Origin: Streptomyces sp. PKU-EA00015
GTDB lineage: Bacteria > Actinomycetota > Actinomycetes > Streptomycetales > Streptomycetaceae
Direction of reading: 5' to 3'
NCBI RefSeq assembly: GCF_013387495.1
Contig: NZ_JABZEE010000048.1
Location: 1-51,140 of the forward strand
Length of the DNA: 51,140 nucleotides
Below, one piece after another: positions 25,918 through 34,756 of this stretch. Both the position numbers and the translations under genes were made by a program. Under the pieces are notes generated by a model. That model ran no database searches, was not told the DNA's origin, and saw only the letters and a program-made list of their open reading frames with translations. How positions within the stretch are numbered: position 1 is the first letter of the stretch; each line of letters starts with the position of its first letter.

Positions 25918-27114
25918 GTGAGCACGGTGCGTACCGTCCCGACCATGGACGCGAACGCACTGGTCACCGGCCCGAGGACACTGCCCGGACAGGCGGGCGC
26001 CGCCCGGCCCGCGGTCACCGAACTACGGCTCTCCGCCTACAGGAGGCACCGAGGGGCGGCGCTCCCCCTCGGTCCCATGACACTCTTCACGGGCGTCAGC
26101 GGCAGCGGCAAGTCCAGCGCCCTCGAGGCGTACGAGGCACTCGCCCTGCTCGGCGCCGGACATGATCTGAAGACCGCGTTCCCGCAAGCGGCCGAGTGCG
26201 TTCCGGAGGGGGCCCGGCCCGACCGCCAGGGACGCCGCGGCTTTGGGATCGGGTGCACGGTGGACGGCCCCGCGGGCCCGGTGCGCCTCGACCTCGCGGT
26301 GGAGGCCGTGCCGCGCCTGCGCGTCGTCGGGGAACGGCTGACGAGCGGCGGACGGACTTTACTCGCCACGGCCCTGCGCGATCCCGGCCGCGCGGAGGTG
26401 GAGGCCGCCTGGCACACCTCCGGTGCGGCCGGTGTCACCCGGGGCCGGCTGCCCGGCGACCGGCTCGGCACCGCCCTGCTGCCCCTGCACGTCGCCGGCA
26501 GGACGCAGGCGCAGCTGCGTGTGCTGGCCGCGGCCGAGCAGGTGGTGCTCGCCCTGAGGTCCGTCTTCGCCTGCGACCCGCGGCCCCACCGGATGCGCGA
26601 GCCCGTCGCCGCGGGACCCGGCAGGCTGCGGCGCGGGTGCGACAACCTTGCCGAGGTCCTGCACCGCACGCGCAGTGAATGCGGCAAGCGGCACGCGCGG
26701 CTCGCGGCGGCGGCGCGGGCGGGGTGCGCGGGGACGGTGACGGACCTGTGCGTGGAGGAGCTTCGGGACGGCACCGTCCGGGCACTGCTCGCCCGGGGCG
26801 ACAGCCGTCCCGGCACGCCCCTCGGACGGCTGGGGGAGGGCGAGTTGAGGTATCTGGCCCTGGCCCTGGTGCTGCTCACGGGGCCGGGCGTGCTGTCCGT
26901 GGACCAGGTGGCCGAGGTGCCGGCCGCGTACCAGTCGCTCACGGTGCTCGCGGACGGGTTCGACCGGTGCCTGGATCCGGCTCAGGCGCGCGAACTGGTG
27001 GGTCTCGCCGCCGAGATGTGTGCGCGGGGGCACATCCGGCTGGTGGGGGCCGTGTCGGACCCGTCGTGCGCGCGGGGGACCGAGGGCGTGTCGGTGGTAG
27101 ACCTGATGCCGTGA
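25918..27114 (+). CDS. RecF/OLD-like P-loop ATPase
   Basis: A 398-residue protein with a Walker A motif TGVSGSGKSSALEAYEAL near residues 58-75, preceded by a strand-rich PMTLFTG segment as in AAA ATPases of the RecF/SMC-like group. A C-terminal LGEGELRYLALALVLL resembles the ABC/SMC signature, and VLSVDQ follows as a Walker B in which Gln replaces the usual catalytic Glu. Between them is an Arg-rich helical region that could form a short coiled insertion. Function is unknown; DNA-related or regulatory roles are possible. The start is uncertain (GTG 25918 or ATG 25945; neither has a good ribosome binding site). The stop overlaps the next gene as GTGA. Confidence 0.75.
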   Translation: MSTVRTVPTMDANALVTGPRTLPGQAGAARPAVTELRLSAYRRHRGAALPLGPMTLFTGVSGSGKSSALEAYEALALLGAGHDLKTAFPQAAECVPEGARPDRQGRRGFGIGCTVDGPAGPVRLDLAVEAVPRLRVVGERLTSGGRTLLATALRDPGRAEVEAAWHTSGAAGVTRGRLPGDRLGTALLPLHVAGRTQAQLRVLAAAEQVVLALRSVFACDPRPHRMREPVAAGPGRLRRGCDNLAEVLHRTRSECGKRHARLAAAARAGCAGTVTDLCVEELRDGTVRALLARGDSRPGTPLGRLGEGELRYLALALVLLTGPGVLSVDQVAEVPAAYQSLTVLADGFDRCLDPAQARELVGLAAEMCARGHIRLVGAVSDPSCARGTEGVSVVDLMP

Positions 27115-27443
27115 CGAGAGACGACGGGCTGGACGTGGCGGGACTGCAGCGCAGACTGGCGGAGTTCGCGGCGGCACGCGACTGGCAGCCCTACCACACC
27201 CCGAAGAACCTGGCGGTGGCGCTGAGCGTCGAGTCCGCCGAACTGGTCGAGATCTTCCAGTGGCTGACGCCCGAGCAGTCGGCCCGGGTGATGGAGGAGG
27301 AGGACACGGCGGACCGCGTCCGCGACGAGGTCGCGGACGTGCTCGCCTATCTGCTCCAGTTCTGCGAGGTGCTCGGGATCGACGTGCTGCAGGCCCTGTC
27401 CGACAAGATCGACCGCAACGAGCGGCGTTTCCCGGCGCAGTAG
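27111..27443 (+). CDS. MazG-like nucleotide pyrophosphohydrolase
   Basis: A 110-residue all-alpha NTP pyrophosphohydrolase of the MazG/RS21-C6 type. Metal-binding acidic residues are seen in SVESAELVEIFQW (ExxE) and in DRVRDEVADVLAYLL (ExxD). These enzymes hydrolyse (d)NTPs, often modified or surplus ones, to NMP and pyrophosphate. RDWQPYHTPKNLAVAL is typical of the RS21-C6/dCTPase-like branch. The GTG start overlaps the ATPase stop by four bases, so the pair is translationally coupled. Confidence 0.88.
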   Translation: MTRDDGLDVAGLQRRLAEFAAARDWQPYHTPKNLAVALSVESAELVEIFQWLTPEQSARVMEEEDTADRVRDEVADVLAYLLQFCEVLGIDVLQALSDKIDRNERRFPAQ

Positions 27444-27524
27444 AGCCGGGGCGCCGTGAACGGGCGCGCAGGGGTGACCGAGGGCCGTTTCGACACCCAT
27501 TCGTCACTCTTCGGAGTTGCTGAG

Positions 27525-27551
27525 TTATCCACAACAGCCTTGGTGTCCACA
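27525..27551 (+). other. Two DnaA-box-like 9-mers in tandem
   Basis: TTATCCACA (27525-27533) is a perfect classical DnaA box. GTGTCCACA (27543-27551) differs by one base from the Streptomyces-preferred TTGTCCACA. They are in the same orientation, 18 bp apart, in the relatively AT-rich intergenic sequence between two genes. There is no dnaA/dnaN nearby, so this is not oriC; titration or DnaA-regulated expression is possible. Confidence 0.6.
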
Positions 27552-27644
27552 GATTTCCGAATTCCCCTGGCTTTTCTGGTCGAAGACCTTCACTCTGGGT
27601 AATGAACTGAGTGGGCAGATAGTCGTGCGAACGGGGGCGCGGTC

Positions 27645-28172
27645 ATGGACGCGTTACGACTCATCGAGATCAGCCGCCACGCGCTGGCACAGAGCCGGTC
27701 CGTGCCGGAGACCGTGGCCGAGGCATGGCAGGTCCAGGCGCTTGCCCAGGCGATCGGCAGCCGGCTCGCGGCGAGCGGGCCCGCCGAGCTGAGAGGCGAG
27801 GCCCGGGGGCTCGGCGAGATCGGCGGACGGGGGTGCGGGGTGCTCGACCACCCGATGGTGCGCAGCGGCGGGGTCCGGGCCGCCCAGCTCACCGAAGTGG
27901 CCGACCCCGAAGCCGTGTTGACCGGGCTGAACGTCCTGCTCGGCGAGGTCGGCATCGCTCTCGTCGCGGTCGCCTGCGCCACGGACGACGAAGGGCTCTA
28001 CTGGCAGTGCATCGAGACGATAGACACCGCGGACGAGTCGAGCGACCGCGTGCGCGGCATGCTGCGCCGCCTGGCGGAGCACGAGCACGAGCGCCCGCCC
28101 GAAGCGGTCCGCGGCCGGGCGGGCCCGGAGCGGCCCGTCGCCGAGATGGACTCCGCGGCCGGCGCGCCGTGA
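27645..28172 (+). CDS. Conserved Streptomyces protein of unknown function (DUF6099-like)
   Basis: A 175-residue cytoplasmic-looking protein with no signal peptide or membrane segment. The first 135 residues (MDALRLIEISRHALAQS ... EGLYWQCIETIDTADESSDRV) are helical and resemble a widely conserved Streptomyces family that I recall as DUF6099. The Pro/Arg/Ala-rich C-terminal tail of about 35 residues is probably disordered. I do not recognise a catalytic motif and assign no function. A G-rich element (ACGGGGGCG) precedes the ATG. The two DnaA-like boxes lie about 100 bases upstream. Confidence 0.75.
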   Translation: MDALRLIEISRHALAQSRSVPETVAEAWQVQALAQAIGSRLAASGPAELRGEARGLGEIGGRGCGVLDHPMVRSGGVRAAQLTEVADPEAVLTGLNVLLGEVGIALVAVACATDDEGLYWQCIETIDTADESSDRVRGMLRRLAEHEHERPPEAVRGRAGPERPVAEMDSAAGAP

Positions 28173-28465
28173 CGGGGCTCCACGGGTCGTCTCGTGCGGC
28201 CCGTCCGGGGAGGCCTGCCCCAGGCTGCTGTCCCGGGCGGTCGGTCCGTGCGGCCGGTCTCCGGCAAACGGCCCGGAGGCGGCGGCCGTCCCGTGCAGCG
28301 GCCCCGTGAAGCCCGTGCCGTGAAACGGCTCCCACGAGGCCCGTCCCGTGCTGCGCGAAGGCGCGGCTGTCCCGGTGCAACCGGCCGGCGCACGGTTCCG
28401 CGTGAGAACCTCATCCGCCCCCACGCGACCGGATTGCCCGGCGGTGAAAGGTGCAGGATGGATGC
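28173..28465. other. Intergenic region, no gene seen
   Basis: About 290 bases with many short, imperfect repeats around a CCCGTG(C/A) core between 28255 and 28350. I see no credible open frame. The oxidoreductase ribosome binding site (AGGA near 28454) lies at its end. Confidence 0.4.
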
Positions 28466-29389
28466 ATGGATCTTCGAATCTTCACCGAGCCCCAGCAAGG
28501 GGCGAGCTACGAGACCCTCCTGAGCGTCGCCAAGGCCACCGAGGAGCTCGGCTTCGACGCCTTCTTCCGATCCGACCACTACCTGCGCATGGGTTCCGCC
28601 GACGGGCTGCCCGGCCCGACCGATGCCTGGATCACCCTGGCCGGTCTGGCCCGCGAGACCAAGCGGATCCGTCTCGGCACCCTGATGACGGCCGGCACCT
28701 TCCGGCTCCCCGGCGTGCTCGCCATCCAGGTCGCCCAGGTCGACCAGATGTCGGGCGGCCGCGTCGAACTGGGGCTGGGCGCGGGCTGGTTCGAGGAGGA
28801 GCACCGGGCGTACGGCATCCCCTTCCCCAAGGAGAAGTTCGCCCGCCTCGAGGAGCAGCTGGAGATCATCACCGGCCTGTGGGCCACCGAGCCCGGCGAG
28901 ACCTACACCTTCGAGGGCCACCACTACCGGCTGACGGACTCCCCGGCCCTGCCCAAGCCCGCCCAGACCAAGGTCCCCGTGCTGATCGGCGGCCACGGCG
29001 CCACCCGCACCCCCCGCCTCGCCGCGCAGTACGCGGACGAGTTCAATCTGCCGTTCGCCTCCCTCGAGGCCAGCGAGCGCCAGTTCGGCCGCGTCCGTGC
29101 CGCCGCCGAGAAGGCCGGCCGCTCCCCGGACGACCTCGTCTACTCGAACGCGCTGGTCGTGTGCGTCGGCAAGGACGACGCGGAGGTGGCCCGCCGTGCG
29201 GCGGCGATCGGACGGGAGGTCGACGAGCTCAAGGCGAACGGCCTGGCCGGGTCCCCGGCGGAGGTCGTCGACAAGATCGGCCGCTACGCGGCGACCGGCT
29301 CGTCGAGGATCTACCTCCAGGTGCTCGACCTGGACGACCTCGAACACCTGGAGCTCATCTCCTCCCAGGTCCAGTCCCAGTTGAGCTGA
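28466..29389 (+). CDS. F420-dependent luciferase-like (LLM class) oxidoreductase
   Basis: A 307-residue luciferase-like monooxygenase-fold protein. FFRSDHYLRMGS, RIRLGTLMTAGTFR and GGRVELGLGAGWFEEEHRAYG are typical of the F420-dependent TIGR03560-like branch, and GGHGATRTPRLAAQYAD is the second conserved block. Such enzymes use F420 or FMN on small organic substrates; the substrate here is unknown. ATG at 28466 (MDLRIFTEP) is preferred over the upstream GTG at 28451 because AGGA sits about seven bases before it. The gene is followed after 15 bases by the homocysteine methyltransferase gene, so the two may be co-transcribed. Confidence 0.9.
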   Translation: MDLRIFTEPQQGASYETLLSVAKATEELGFDAFFRSDHYLRMGSADGLPGPTDAWITLAGLARETKRIRLGTLMTAGTFRLPGVLAIQVAQVDQMSGGRVELGLGAGWFEEEHRAYGIPFPKEKFARLEEQLEIITGLWATEPGETYTFEGHHYRLTDSPALPKPAQTKVPVLIGGHGATRTPRLAAQYADEFNLPFASLEASERQFGRVRAAAEKAGRSPDDLVYSNALVVCVGKDDAEVARRAAAIGREVDELKANGLAGSPAEVVDKIGRYAATGSSRIYLQVLDLDDLEHLELISSQVQSQLS

Positions 29390-29404
29390 TCACCGGGAGC
29401 CGCT

Positions 29405-30310
29405 GTGAGACCCGCCCGCACACTCGCCGAAGCGCTCGTCCGGGACGCCCTCGTCCTCGACGGCGGCCTGTCCAACCAGCTGGAGGCGCAGGGCTGCGAC
29501 CTGTCCGACGCCCTCTGGTCGGCGCGGCTGCTCGCCGACGCTCCGCGGCAGATCGAGGCGGCGCACGCGGCGTACGTGCGCGCGGGTGCGCAGGTGCTCA
29601 TCACGTCGAGCTACCAGGCCACGTTCGAGGGATTCGCCCGCAGGGGCGTCCGGCCGGAGGCGGCCGCCCGCCTGCTCGGCCGCAGTGTCGCGCTGGCGCG
29701 CGCCGCCGCCGACGCGGCGCTCCACGAGGTGTGGGTCGCCGCCTCGGTCGGCCCGTACGGGGCGATGCTCGCCGACGGCAGCGAGTACCGGGGGCGGTAC
29801 GGGCTCGGCACGGCGCAGCTCGAGCGCTTCCACCGGCCGCGTATCGAGGCCCTCGTCGCCGCGGGGCCCGACGTGCTCGCCCTGGAGACCGTGCCGGACG
29901 CCGACGAGGCGGAGGCGCTGCTGCGCGCCGCCGAGGCGTGCGGTGTGCCGGTGTGGCTCTCCTACACCGTCGCGGGCGGGCGGACCCGGGCCGGCCAGGA
30001 CCTGGCGGAGGCGTTCGCCCTGGCCGCGGACCGGGACGACGTGCTCGCGGTGGGCGTGAACTGCTGCGACCCGCGGGAGGTGGCCGCGGCGGTCGAGACC
30101 GCCGCCGCGGTGACCGGCAAGCCCGTCGTCGCGTACCCCAACAGCGGGGAGGGCTGGGACGCCGTCGAGCGGCGCTGGCAGGGCGGGAGTGCGTACGACC
30201 CCGCTGCCGCACGCGCCTGGTGCGCCGGGGGAGCACGCCTCGTCGGCGGCTGCTGCCGCGTGGGGCCGCAGGAGATCGGCGCCCTCGCCCGGCTGCTGGG
30301 CACGGCCTGA
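29405..30310 (+). CDS. mmuM: Homocysteine S-methyltransferase
   Basis: A 301-residue zinc-dependent homocysteine S-methyltransferase (MmuM/YagD type), making methionine from homocysteine with S-methylmethionine or SAM as donor. Zinc-ligand cysteines are in GVNCCDP (about residue 218) and GGCCRVGP (about 283-284). The start of the barrel, LVLDGGLSNQLEAQG, and YRGRYG are typical. GTG start 15 bases after the oxidoreductase gene. The hen1 gene, whose product consumes SAM, begins 86 bases downstream, but a functional link is only speculative. Confidence 0.92.
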   Translation: MRPARTLAEALVRDALVLDGGLSNQLEAQGCDLSDALWSARLLADAPRQIEAAHAAYVRAGAQVLITSSYQATFEGFARRGVRPEAAARLLGRSVALARAAADAALHEVWVAASVGPYGAMLADGSEYRGRYGLGTAQLERFHRPRIEALVAAGPDVLALETVPDADEAEALLRAAEACGVPVWLSYTVAGGRTRAGQDLAEAFALAADRDDVLAVGVNCCDPREVAAAVETAAAVTGKPVVAYPNSGEGWDAVERRWQGGSAYDPAAARAWCAGGARLVGGCCRVGPQEIGALARLLGTA

Positions 30311-30396
30311 CCCCGCGGTGCGAGGAAGGTGTTCCGGGGCCCGGTTGTGACAAAAACCGCTGGTCGGGGCGGACGGACGGGACGATACTCAAACGC

Positions 30397-31872
30397 GTGT
30401 TCCTGACGATCAGTACGACCGGCACCCCAGAGCGTCCCGCGACCGACCTCGGCTTTCTGCTGCACAAGCACCCCGACAAGGCGCAGGCGTTCTCCACCTC
30501 GCACGGCACCGCCCATGTCTTCTACCCCGAGGCGTCCGCGGAACGGTGCACGGCCGCACTGCTGCTGGAGGTCGATCCGGTGGCGCTCGTGCGGCGCGGC
30601 AAGGGCAAGGGCCGCGGCGGCGCGCCCGATGCCGCGCTCGCGCAGTACGTCAACGACCGCCCCTACGCGGCCTCGTCGCTGCTGGCAGTGGCGCTGAGCA
30701 CCGTGTTCAAGAGCGCCCTGCGCGGTGTGTGCGCGGCGCTGCCCGGACGGGCCGAGGCCCCGCTGCCGCTGCGCATCGAGGTGCCCGCCGTCGCCGCCCG
30801 CGGCGGCGCCGAACTGGTCCGGGCACTCTTCGGACCGCTCGGCTGGACCTCGGTCGAGGCCGAACCGATCGCCCTGGACGAGCAGTTCCCCGAATGGGGC
30901 GCGTCGCGCTACGTACGGCTCGTGCTCGAAGGGGAGCTGCGGCTCGCCGACGCGCTGCGCCAGCTCTATGTCCTGCTCCCCGTCCTCGACGACGCCAAGC
31001 ACTACTGGGTCGCTCCCGACGAGGTCGACAAACTGCTGCGCGCGGGCGAGGGCTGGCTCGCCGAACACCCCGAGCACAAGCTCATCACCAGCCGCTACCT
31101 GTCCCGCCGCTGGGGACTGACCCGGCAGGCCATGGAGCGCCTGGAGCTCGTGCGCCTCGCCGAGACCGACGACCTCCGGGTCGAGGACGTGGACAACGCC
31201 GTGGACGAGACCACGGACACCGAGGAGCGCCCCGTGCCGCTCGCCGAGCAGCGCAGGGACGCCATCCTCGAAGCGCTGCGCGCCGCCGGTGCGAGCCGGG
31301 TACTCGACCTGGGCTGCGGACAGGGCCAATTGGTGCAGGCGCTGCTCAAGGACGTCAGGTTCACCGAGATCGTCGGCGTCGACGTGTCGGTGCGTGCCCT
31401 GACCATTGCGGGGCGCCGGCTCAAGCTCGACCGCCTCGGCGAGCGGCAGGCCGCCCGCGTCCGGCTGATCCAGGGCTCGCTCACCTACACCGACAAGCGC
31501 CTCACGGGCTACGACGCCGCCGTCCTCAGCGAGGTGATCGAGCACCTCGACCTGCCGAGGCTGCCCGCCCTGGAGTACGCGGTGTTCGGCTCGGCGCGCC
31601 CCCGCACCGTGCTCGTGACGACTCCCAACGTCGAGTACAACGTGCGCTGGGAGACGCTCCCCGCCGGACACGTGCGCCACGGCGACCACCGGTTCGAATG
31701 GACCCGGAAGGAGTTCCGGACCTGGGCCGAAGGCGTCGCCGGACGCCACGGCTACGCGGTGCGCTTCGTGGCCGTCGGCCCCGACGACCCCGAGGTGGGC
31801 CCGCCGACCCAGATGGCGGTGTTCGAGACGACGACGACCGACACGACCGCGAAGCAGGCGACCGCCGCATGA
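30397..31872 (+). CDS. hen1: Bacterial Hen1, 3'-terminal RNA ribose 2'-O-methyltransferase
   Basis: A 491-residue protein. The N-terminal domain (about 1-245, MFLTISTTGTPERPATDLGFLLHKHP) is the bacterial-specific part that activates Pnkp ligation. The C-terminal domain is a SAM methyltransferase with DLGCGQGQL (304-312) and the Mn-binding residues of Hen1, EVIEH (Glu379, Glu382, His383) and HRFEWTR (His431). It 2'-O-methylates the 3' end at a cleavage site before Pnkp seals it, so the repaired RNA resists the same ribotoxin. The start GTG has no Shine-Dalgarno; a GATACT element at 30384-30389 ends seven bases upstream, compatible with a leaderless mRNA. Its stop overlaps pnkp as ATGA. Confidence 0.95.
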   Translation: MFLTISTTGTPERPATDLGFLLHKHPDKAQAFSTSHGTAHVFYPEASAERCTAALLLEVDPVALVRRGKGKGRGGAPDAALAQYVNDRPYAASSLLAVALSTVFKSALRGVCAALPGRAEAPLPLRIEVPAVAARGGAELVRALFGPLGWTSVEAEPIALDEQFPEWGASRYVRLVLEGELRLADALRQLYVLLPVLDDAKHYWVAPDEVDKLLRAGEGWLAEHPEHKLITSRYLSRRWGLTRQAMERLELVRLAETDDLRVEDVDNAVDETTDTEERPVPLAEQRRDAILEALRAAGASRVLDLGCGQGQLVQALLKDVRFTEIVGVDVSVRALTIAGRRLKLDRLGERQAARVRLIQGSLTYTDKRLTGYDAAVLSEVIEHLDLPRLPALEYAVFGSARPRTVLVTTPNVEYNVRWETLPAGHVRHGDHRFEWTRKEFRTWAEGVAGRHGYAVRFVAVGPDDPEVGPPTQMAVFETTTTDTTAKQATAA

Positions 31873-34460
31873 CCAGCACCACGGAAACCACCGTCACCGC
31901 CCCGGGCCGCCGGCTCCCCGTGACCGACCTGTCCCTCGTGGTCCTCGTCGGGGCCACCGGGTCGGGCAAGTCCACGTTCGCCCGCAAGCACTTCAAGCCC
32001 ACCGAGGTCGTCTCCTCGGACTTCTGCCGGGGACTCGTCGCCGACGACGAGAACGACCAGAGCGCCAGCGGCGACGCGTTCGACGTCCTGCACTACATCG
32101 TGGGCAAGCGGCTCGCCGCCGGACGGCTGACCGTCGTCGATGCCACCAACGTGCAGACAGAGAGCCGCCGGCAGCTCGTACGCCTCGCACGCGAGCACGA
32201 CGTCCTGCCCATCGCCATCGTCCTGGACCTTCCCGAGGACGTCTGCGCCGCCCGCAACGCGACCCGCCCCGACCGCGCCGGCATGCCCCGCCATGTCATC
32301 GCCCGCCACCGCCGCGAACTGCGCCGTTCGCTGCGCGGGCTGCAGCGCGAGGGCTTCCGCAAGGTCCACGTCCTGCGCAGCGCGGCGGAGGCCGACAGCG
32401 CGGAGATCGTTCTCGAGCGCCGCTACAACGACCTGCGCCACCTCACCGGACCGTTCGACATCATCGGCGACATCCACGGCTGCAGCTCCGAGCTGGAGAC
32501 CCTGCTCGTCAAGCTCGGCTACGAGGACGGCGCCCACCCCGAGGGCCGTACCGCGGTCTTCGTCGGCGACCTCGTCGACCGGGGCCCCGACAGCCCCGGC
32601 GTGCTGCGCCGTGTGATGGGCATGGTCGCGGCGGGCAACGCCCTGTGCGTCCCGGGCAACCACGAGAACAAGCTCGGCCGTTACCTCAAGGGCCGCAACG
32701 TCCAGCACACGCACGGCCTCGCCGAGACCGTCGAGCAGCTGGAGAAGGAGGACGCCAGGGACCCCGAATTCCGCGAGCGGGTACGGGAGTTCATCGACGG
32801 CCTCGTCAGTCACTACGTGCTCGACGCGGGCAGGCTCGTCGTCTGCCACGCCGGCCTGCCCGAGAAGTACCACGGCCGCACCTCCGGCCGGGTCCGCTCG
32901 CACGCGCTGTACGGCGAGACGACCGGCGAGACCGACGAGTTCGGACTGCCCGTCCGCTACCCGTGGGCCGAGGACTACCGGGGCCGCGCAGCCGTCGTCT
33001 ACGGACACACGCCCGTGCCCAGCACCTCGTGGATCAACAACACCATCTGCCTGGACACCGGTGCCGTCTTCGGCGGCAGGATGACCGCGCTGCGCTGGCC
33101 GGAGCGCGAACTGGTCGACGTTCCGGCCGAGAAGGTCTGGTACGAGCCGGTCAGGCCGCTCCTGACGGAGGCGCCCGGCGCCCGTGAGGGGCGCCCGCTG
33201 GACCTCGCCGACGTGGCGGGCCGCCGGGTCGTCGAGACGCGGCACATGGCGCGCATCGCCGTCCGCGAGGAGAACGCGGCGGCGGCGCTGGAGGTCATGA
33301 GCCGCTTCGCCGTCGACCCCCGGCTGCTGGTCTACCTGCCGCCGACGATGGCGCCCACCGCGACGTCGCGGGAGGACGCCGGCGGCGGAGCCGCCGACGG
33401 CCCCTTCCTGGAGCACCCGGCCGAGGCGTTCGCGCAGTATCGGGCCGACGGCATCGGCAAGGTCGTGTGCGAGGAGAAGCACATGGGGTCGCGTGCGGTG
33501 TTGCTCGTGTGCCGGGACGCGGAGGCGGCGCGGGAACGCTTCGGCGTGGTGGGCGCCACGGGTGCTTTGCACACCCGCACCGGGCGGCCTTTCTTCGACG
33601 ACGGGACGGTCACCGAGGAGATCCTCCAGCGGCTGCGCACGGCCGTCACCGCGGCCGGCCTCTGGGACGAGCTGGGCACCGACTGGCTGCTGCTGGACGG
33701 CGAGTTGATGCCCTGGTCGCTCAAGGCGTCCGGGCTGCTGCGCTCCCAGTACGCGGCGGTCGGCGCGGCTTCCGGCGCCGTGCTGCCCAGGGCCGGCGCG
33801 GCGCTGGAAGCGGCCGCGGCCCGGGGCGTCGACGTGGAGGGTCTGCTCGGCCGGCAGCGTGAACGGGCCGGCGACGCGTCCGCGTTCACCGACGCCTATC
33901 GCCGTTACTGCTGGACGACGGACGGACTCGACGGCGTGCGTCTCGCGCCGTTCCAGGTCCTCGCCTCCCAGGGCCGCTCGCTGGCCGCTGTCCCGCACGA
34001 CGAGCAGCTCGCCTGGCTGGACCGGCTCGTGGAGCACGACCCGACCGGCCTGTTGCAGGTCACGCGGCGGCTGGTCGTCGACACCGGCGACGAGGAGTCC
34101 GTGCGCGCGGGCGTGGACTGGTGGCTGGAGATGACGGGCCGCGGCGGCGAGGGCATGGTCGTCAAGCCGCTGCAGGCGCTCGCCAAGGACGAGAAGGGCC
34201 GGCTGGTGCAGCCGGGCATCAAGGTCCGCGGCCGCGAGTACCTGCGCATCGTCTACGGCCCGGAGTACACCCGTCCGCACAATCTGGAGCGGCTGCGCCA
34301 CAGGTTCCTGAACCACAAGCGCTCGCTCGCCCTGCGCGAGTACGCCCTGGGGCTGGAGGCCCTGGACCGGCTCGCCGACGGGGAACCGCTGTGGCGGGTG
34401 CACGAGGCGGTCTTCGCGGTGCTGGCCCTGGAGTCGGAGCCGGTCGACCCCCGGCTCTGA
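31869..34460 (+). CDS. pnkp: Polynucleotide kinase-phosphatase-ligase of the RNA repair system
   Basis: An 863-residue three-module enzyme, the normal length for bacterial Pnkp. Kinase: Walker A GATGSGKST with Lys34. Phosphatase (calcineurin-like): GDIHG (Asp201, His203), GDLVDRG (Asp234), GNHEN (Asn264, His265) and VCHAGLP. C-terminal adenylyltransferase: Lys537 in EEKHMGS, with LLLDGELMPWS and GMVVKP as later nucleotidyltransferase motifs. It heals and seals cleaved RNA and needs Hen1 for ligation. The ATG overlaps the hen1 stop (ATGA), so the two proteins are made together. All three active sites appear intact. Confidence 0.96.
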   Translation: MTSTTETTVTAPGRRLPVTDLSLVVLVGATGSGKSTFARKHFKPTEVVSSDFCRGLVADDENDQSASGDAFDVLHYIVGKRLAAGRLTVVDATNVQTESRRQLVRLAREHDVLPIAIVLDLPEDVCAARNATRPDRAGMPRHVIARHRRELRRSLRGLQREGFRKVHVLRSAAEADSAEIVLERRYNDLRHLTGPFDIIGDIHGCSSELETLLVKLGYEDGAHPEGRTAVFVGDLVDRGPDSPGVLRRVMGMVAAGNALCVPGNHENKLGRYLKGRNVQHTHGLAETVEQLEKEDARDPEFRERVREFIDGLVSHYVLDAGRLVVCHAGLPEKYHGRTSGRVRSHALYGETTGETDEFGLPVRYPWAEDYRGRAAVVYGHTPVPSTSWINNTICLDTGAVFGGRMTALRWPERELVDVPAEKVWYEPVRPLLTEAPGAREGRPLDLADVAGRRVVETRHMARIAVREENAAAALEVMSRFAVDPRLLVYLPPTMAPTATSREDAGGGAADGPFLEHPAEAFAQYRADGIGKVVCEEKHMGSRAVLLVCRDAEAARERFGVVGATGALHTRTGRPFFDDGTVTEEILQRLRTAVTAAGLWDELGTDWLLLDGELMPWSLKASGLLRSQYAAVGAASGAVLPRAGAALEAAAARGVDVEGLLGRQRERAGDASAFTDAYRRYCWTTDGLDGVRLAPFQVLASQGRSLAAVPHDEQLAWLDRLVEHDPTGLLQVTRRLVVDTGDEESVRAGVDWWLEMTGRGGEGMVVKPLQALAKDEKGRLVQPGIKVRGREYLRIVYGPEYTRPHNLERLRHRFLNHKRSLALREYALGLEALDRLADGEPLWRVHEAVFAVLALESEPVDPRL

Positions 34461-34756
34461 CCCCGTCGGGTGCGGCTGCGAGGAGGCACGGCCAGTGCCT
34501 GCCCGCAGTACGCGGGTCCGGCGCCGGACAGGACACCGCCGTCGACGCCGCGCGCCCGCGAGCTGCTGGACGAGGTCGGCAGCGCCGAGCGCGAGGAGGG
34601 CCGCCGGCACGTCGCGCGCTCCGGCCTGTCCGTGGGCTGCTGCGCCTGCGCGCCGAGCCCCACCCGGCGGGCGATGCCGGCCCCGGTGTCCCGGCGGACC
34701 CCACAAGGTCGGCCGTTCGCCGGGTGAACGGCCGTCCGCGCGGCGAGGATGGAGAC
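34461..34756. other. Intergenic region upstream of arginine deiminase, no gene seen
   Basis: About 300 bases downstream of pnkp. Short frames here lack start signals. The arcA ribosome binding site (GAGGATGGAG) lies at 34745-34754. No clear terminator for pnkp was found. Confidence 0.4.

Noticed and set aside
27525..27551. DnaA-box pair considered as a replication origin
   Set aside because: Only two boxes, no dnaA or dnaN nearby, and no long non-coding AT-rich region; Streptomyces oriC has many more boxes.
28255..28350. Cluster of CCCGTG-like short repeats, considered as a repeat array
   Set aside because: Units are irregular in length and spacing and no conserved repeat longer than about six bases is kept, so neither a CRISPR nor a defined tandem repeat.
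28348..30396. Long plus-strand in-frame extension upstream of hen1
   Set aside because: It overlaps the oxidoreductase and methyltransferase genes out of frame and is Arg/Pro-rich; Hen1 homology begins exactly at the GTG at 30397.
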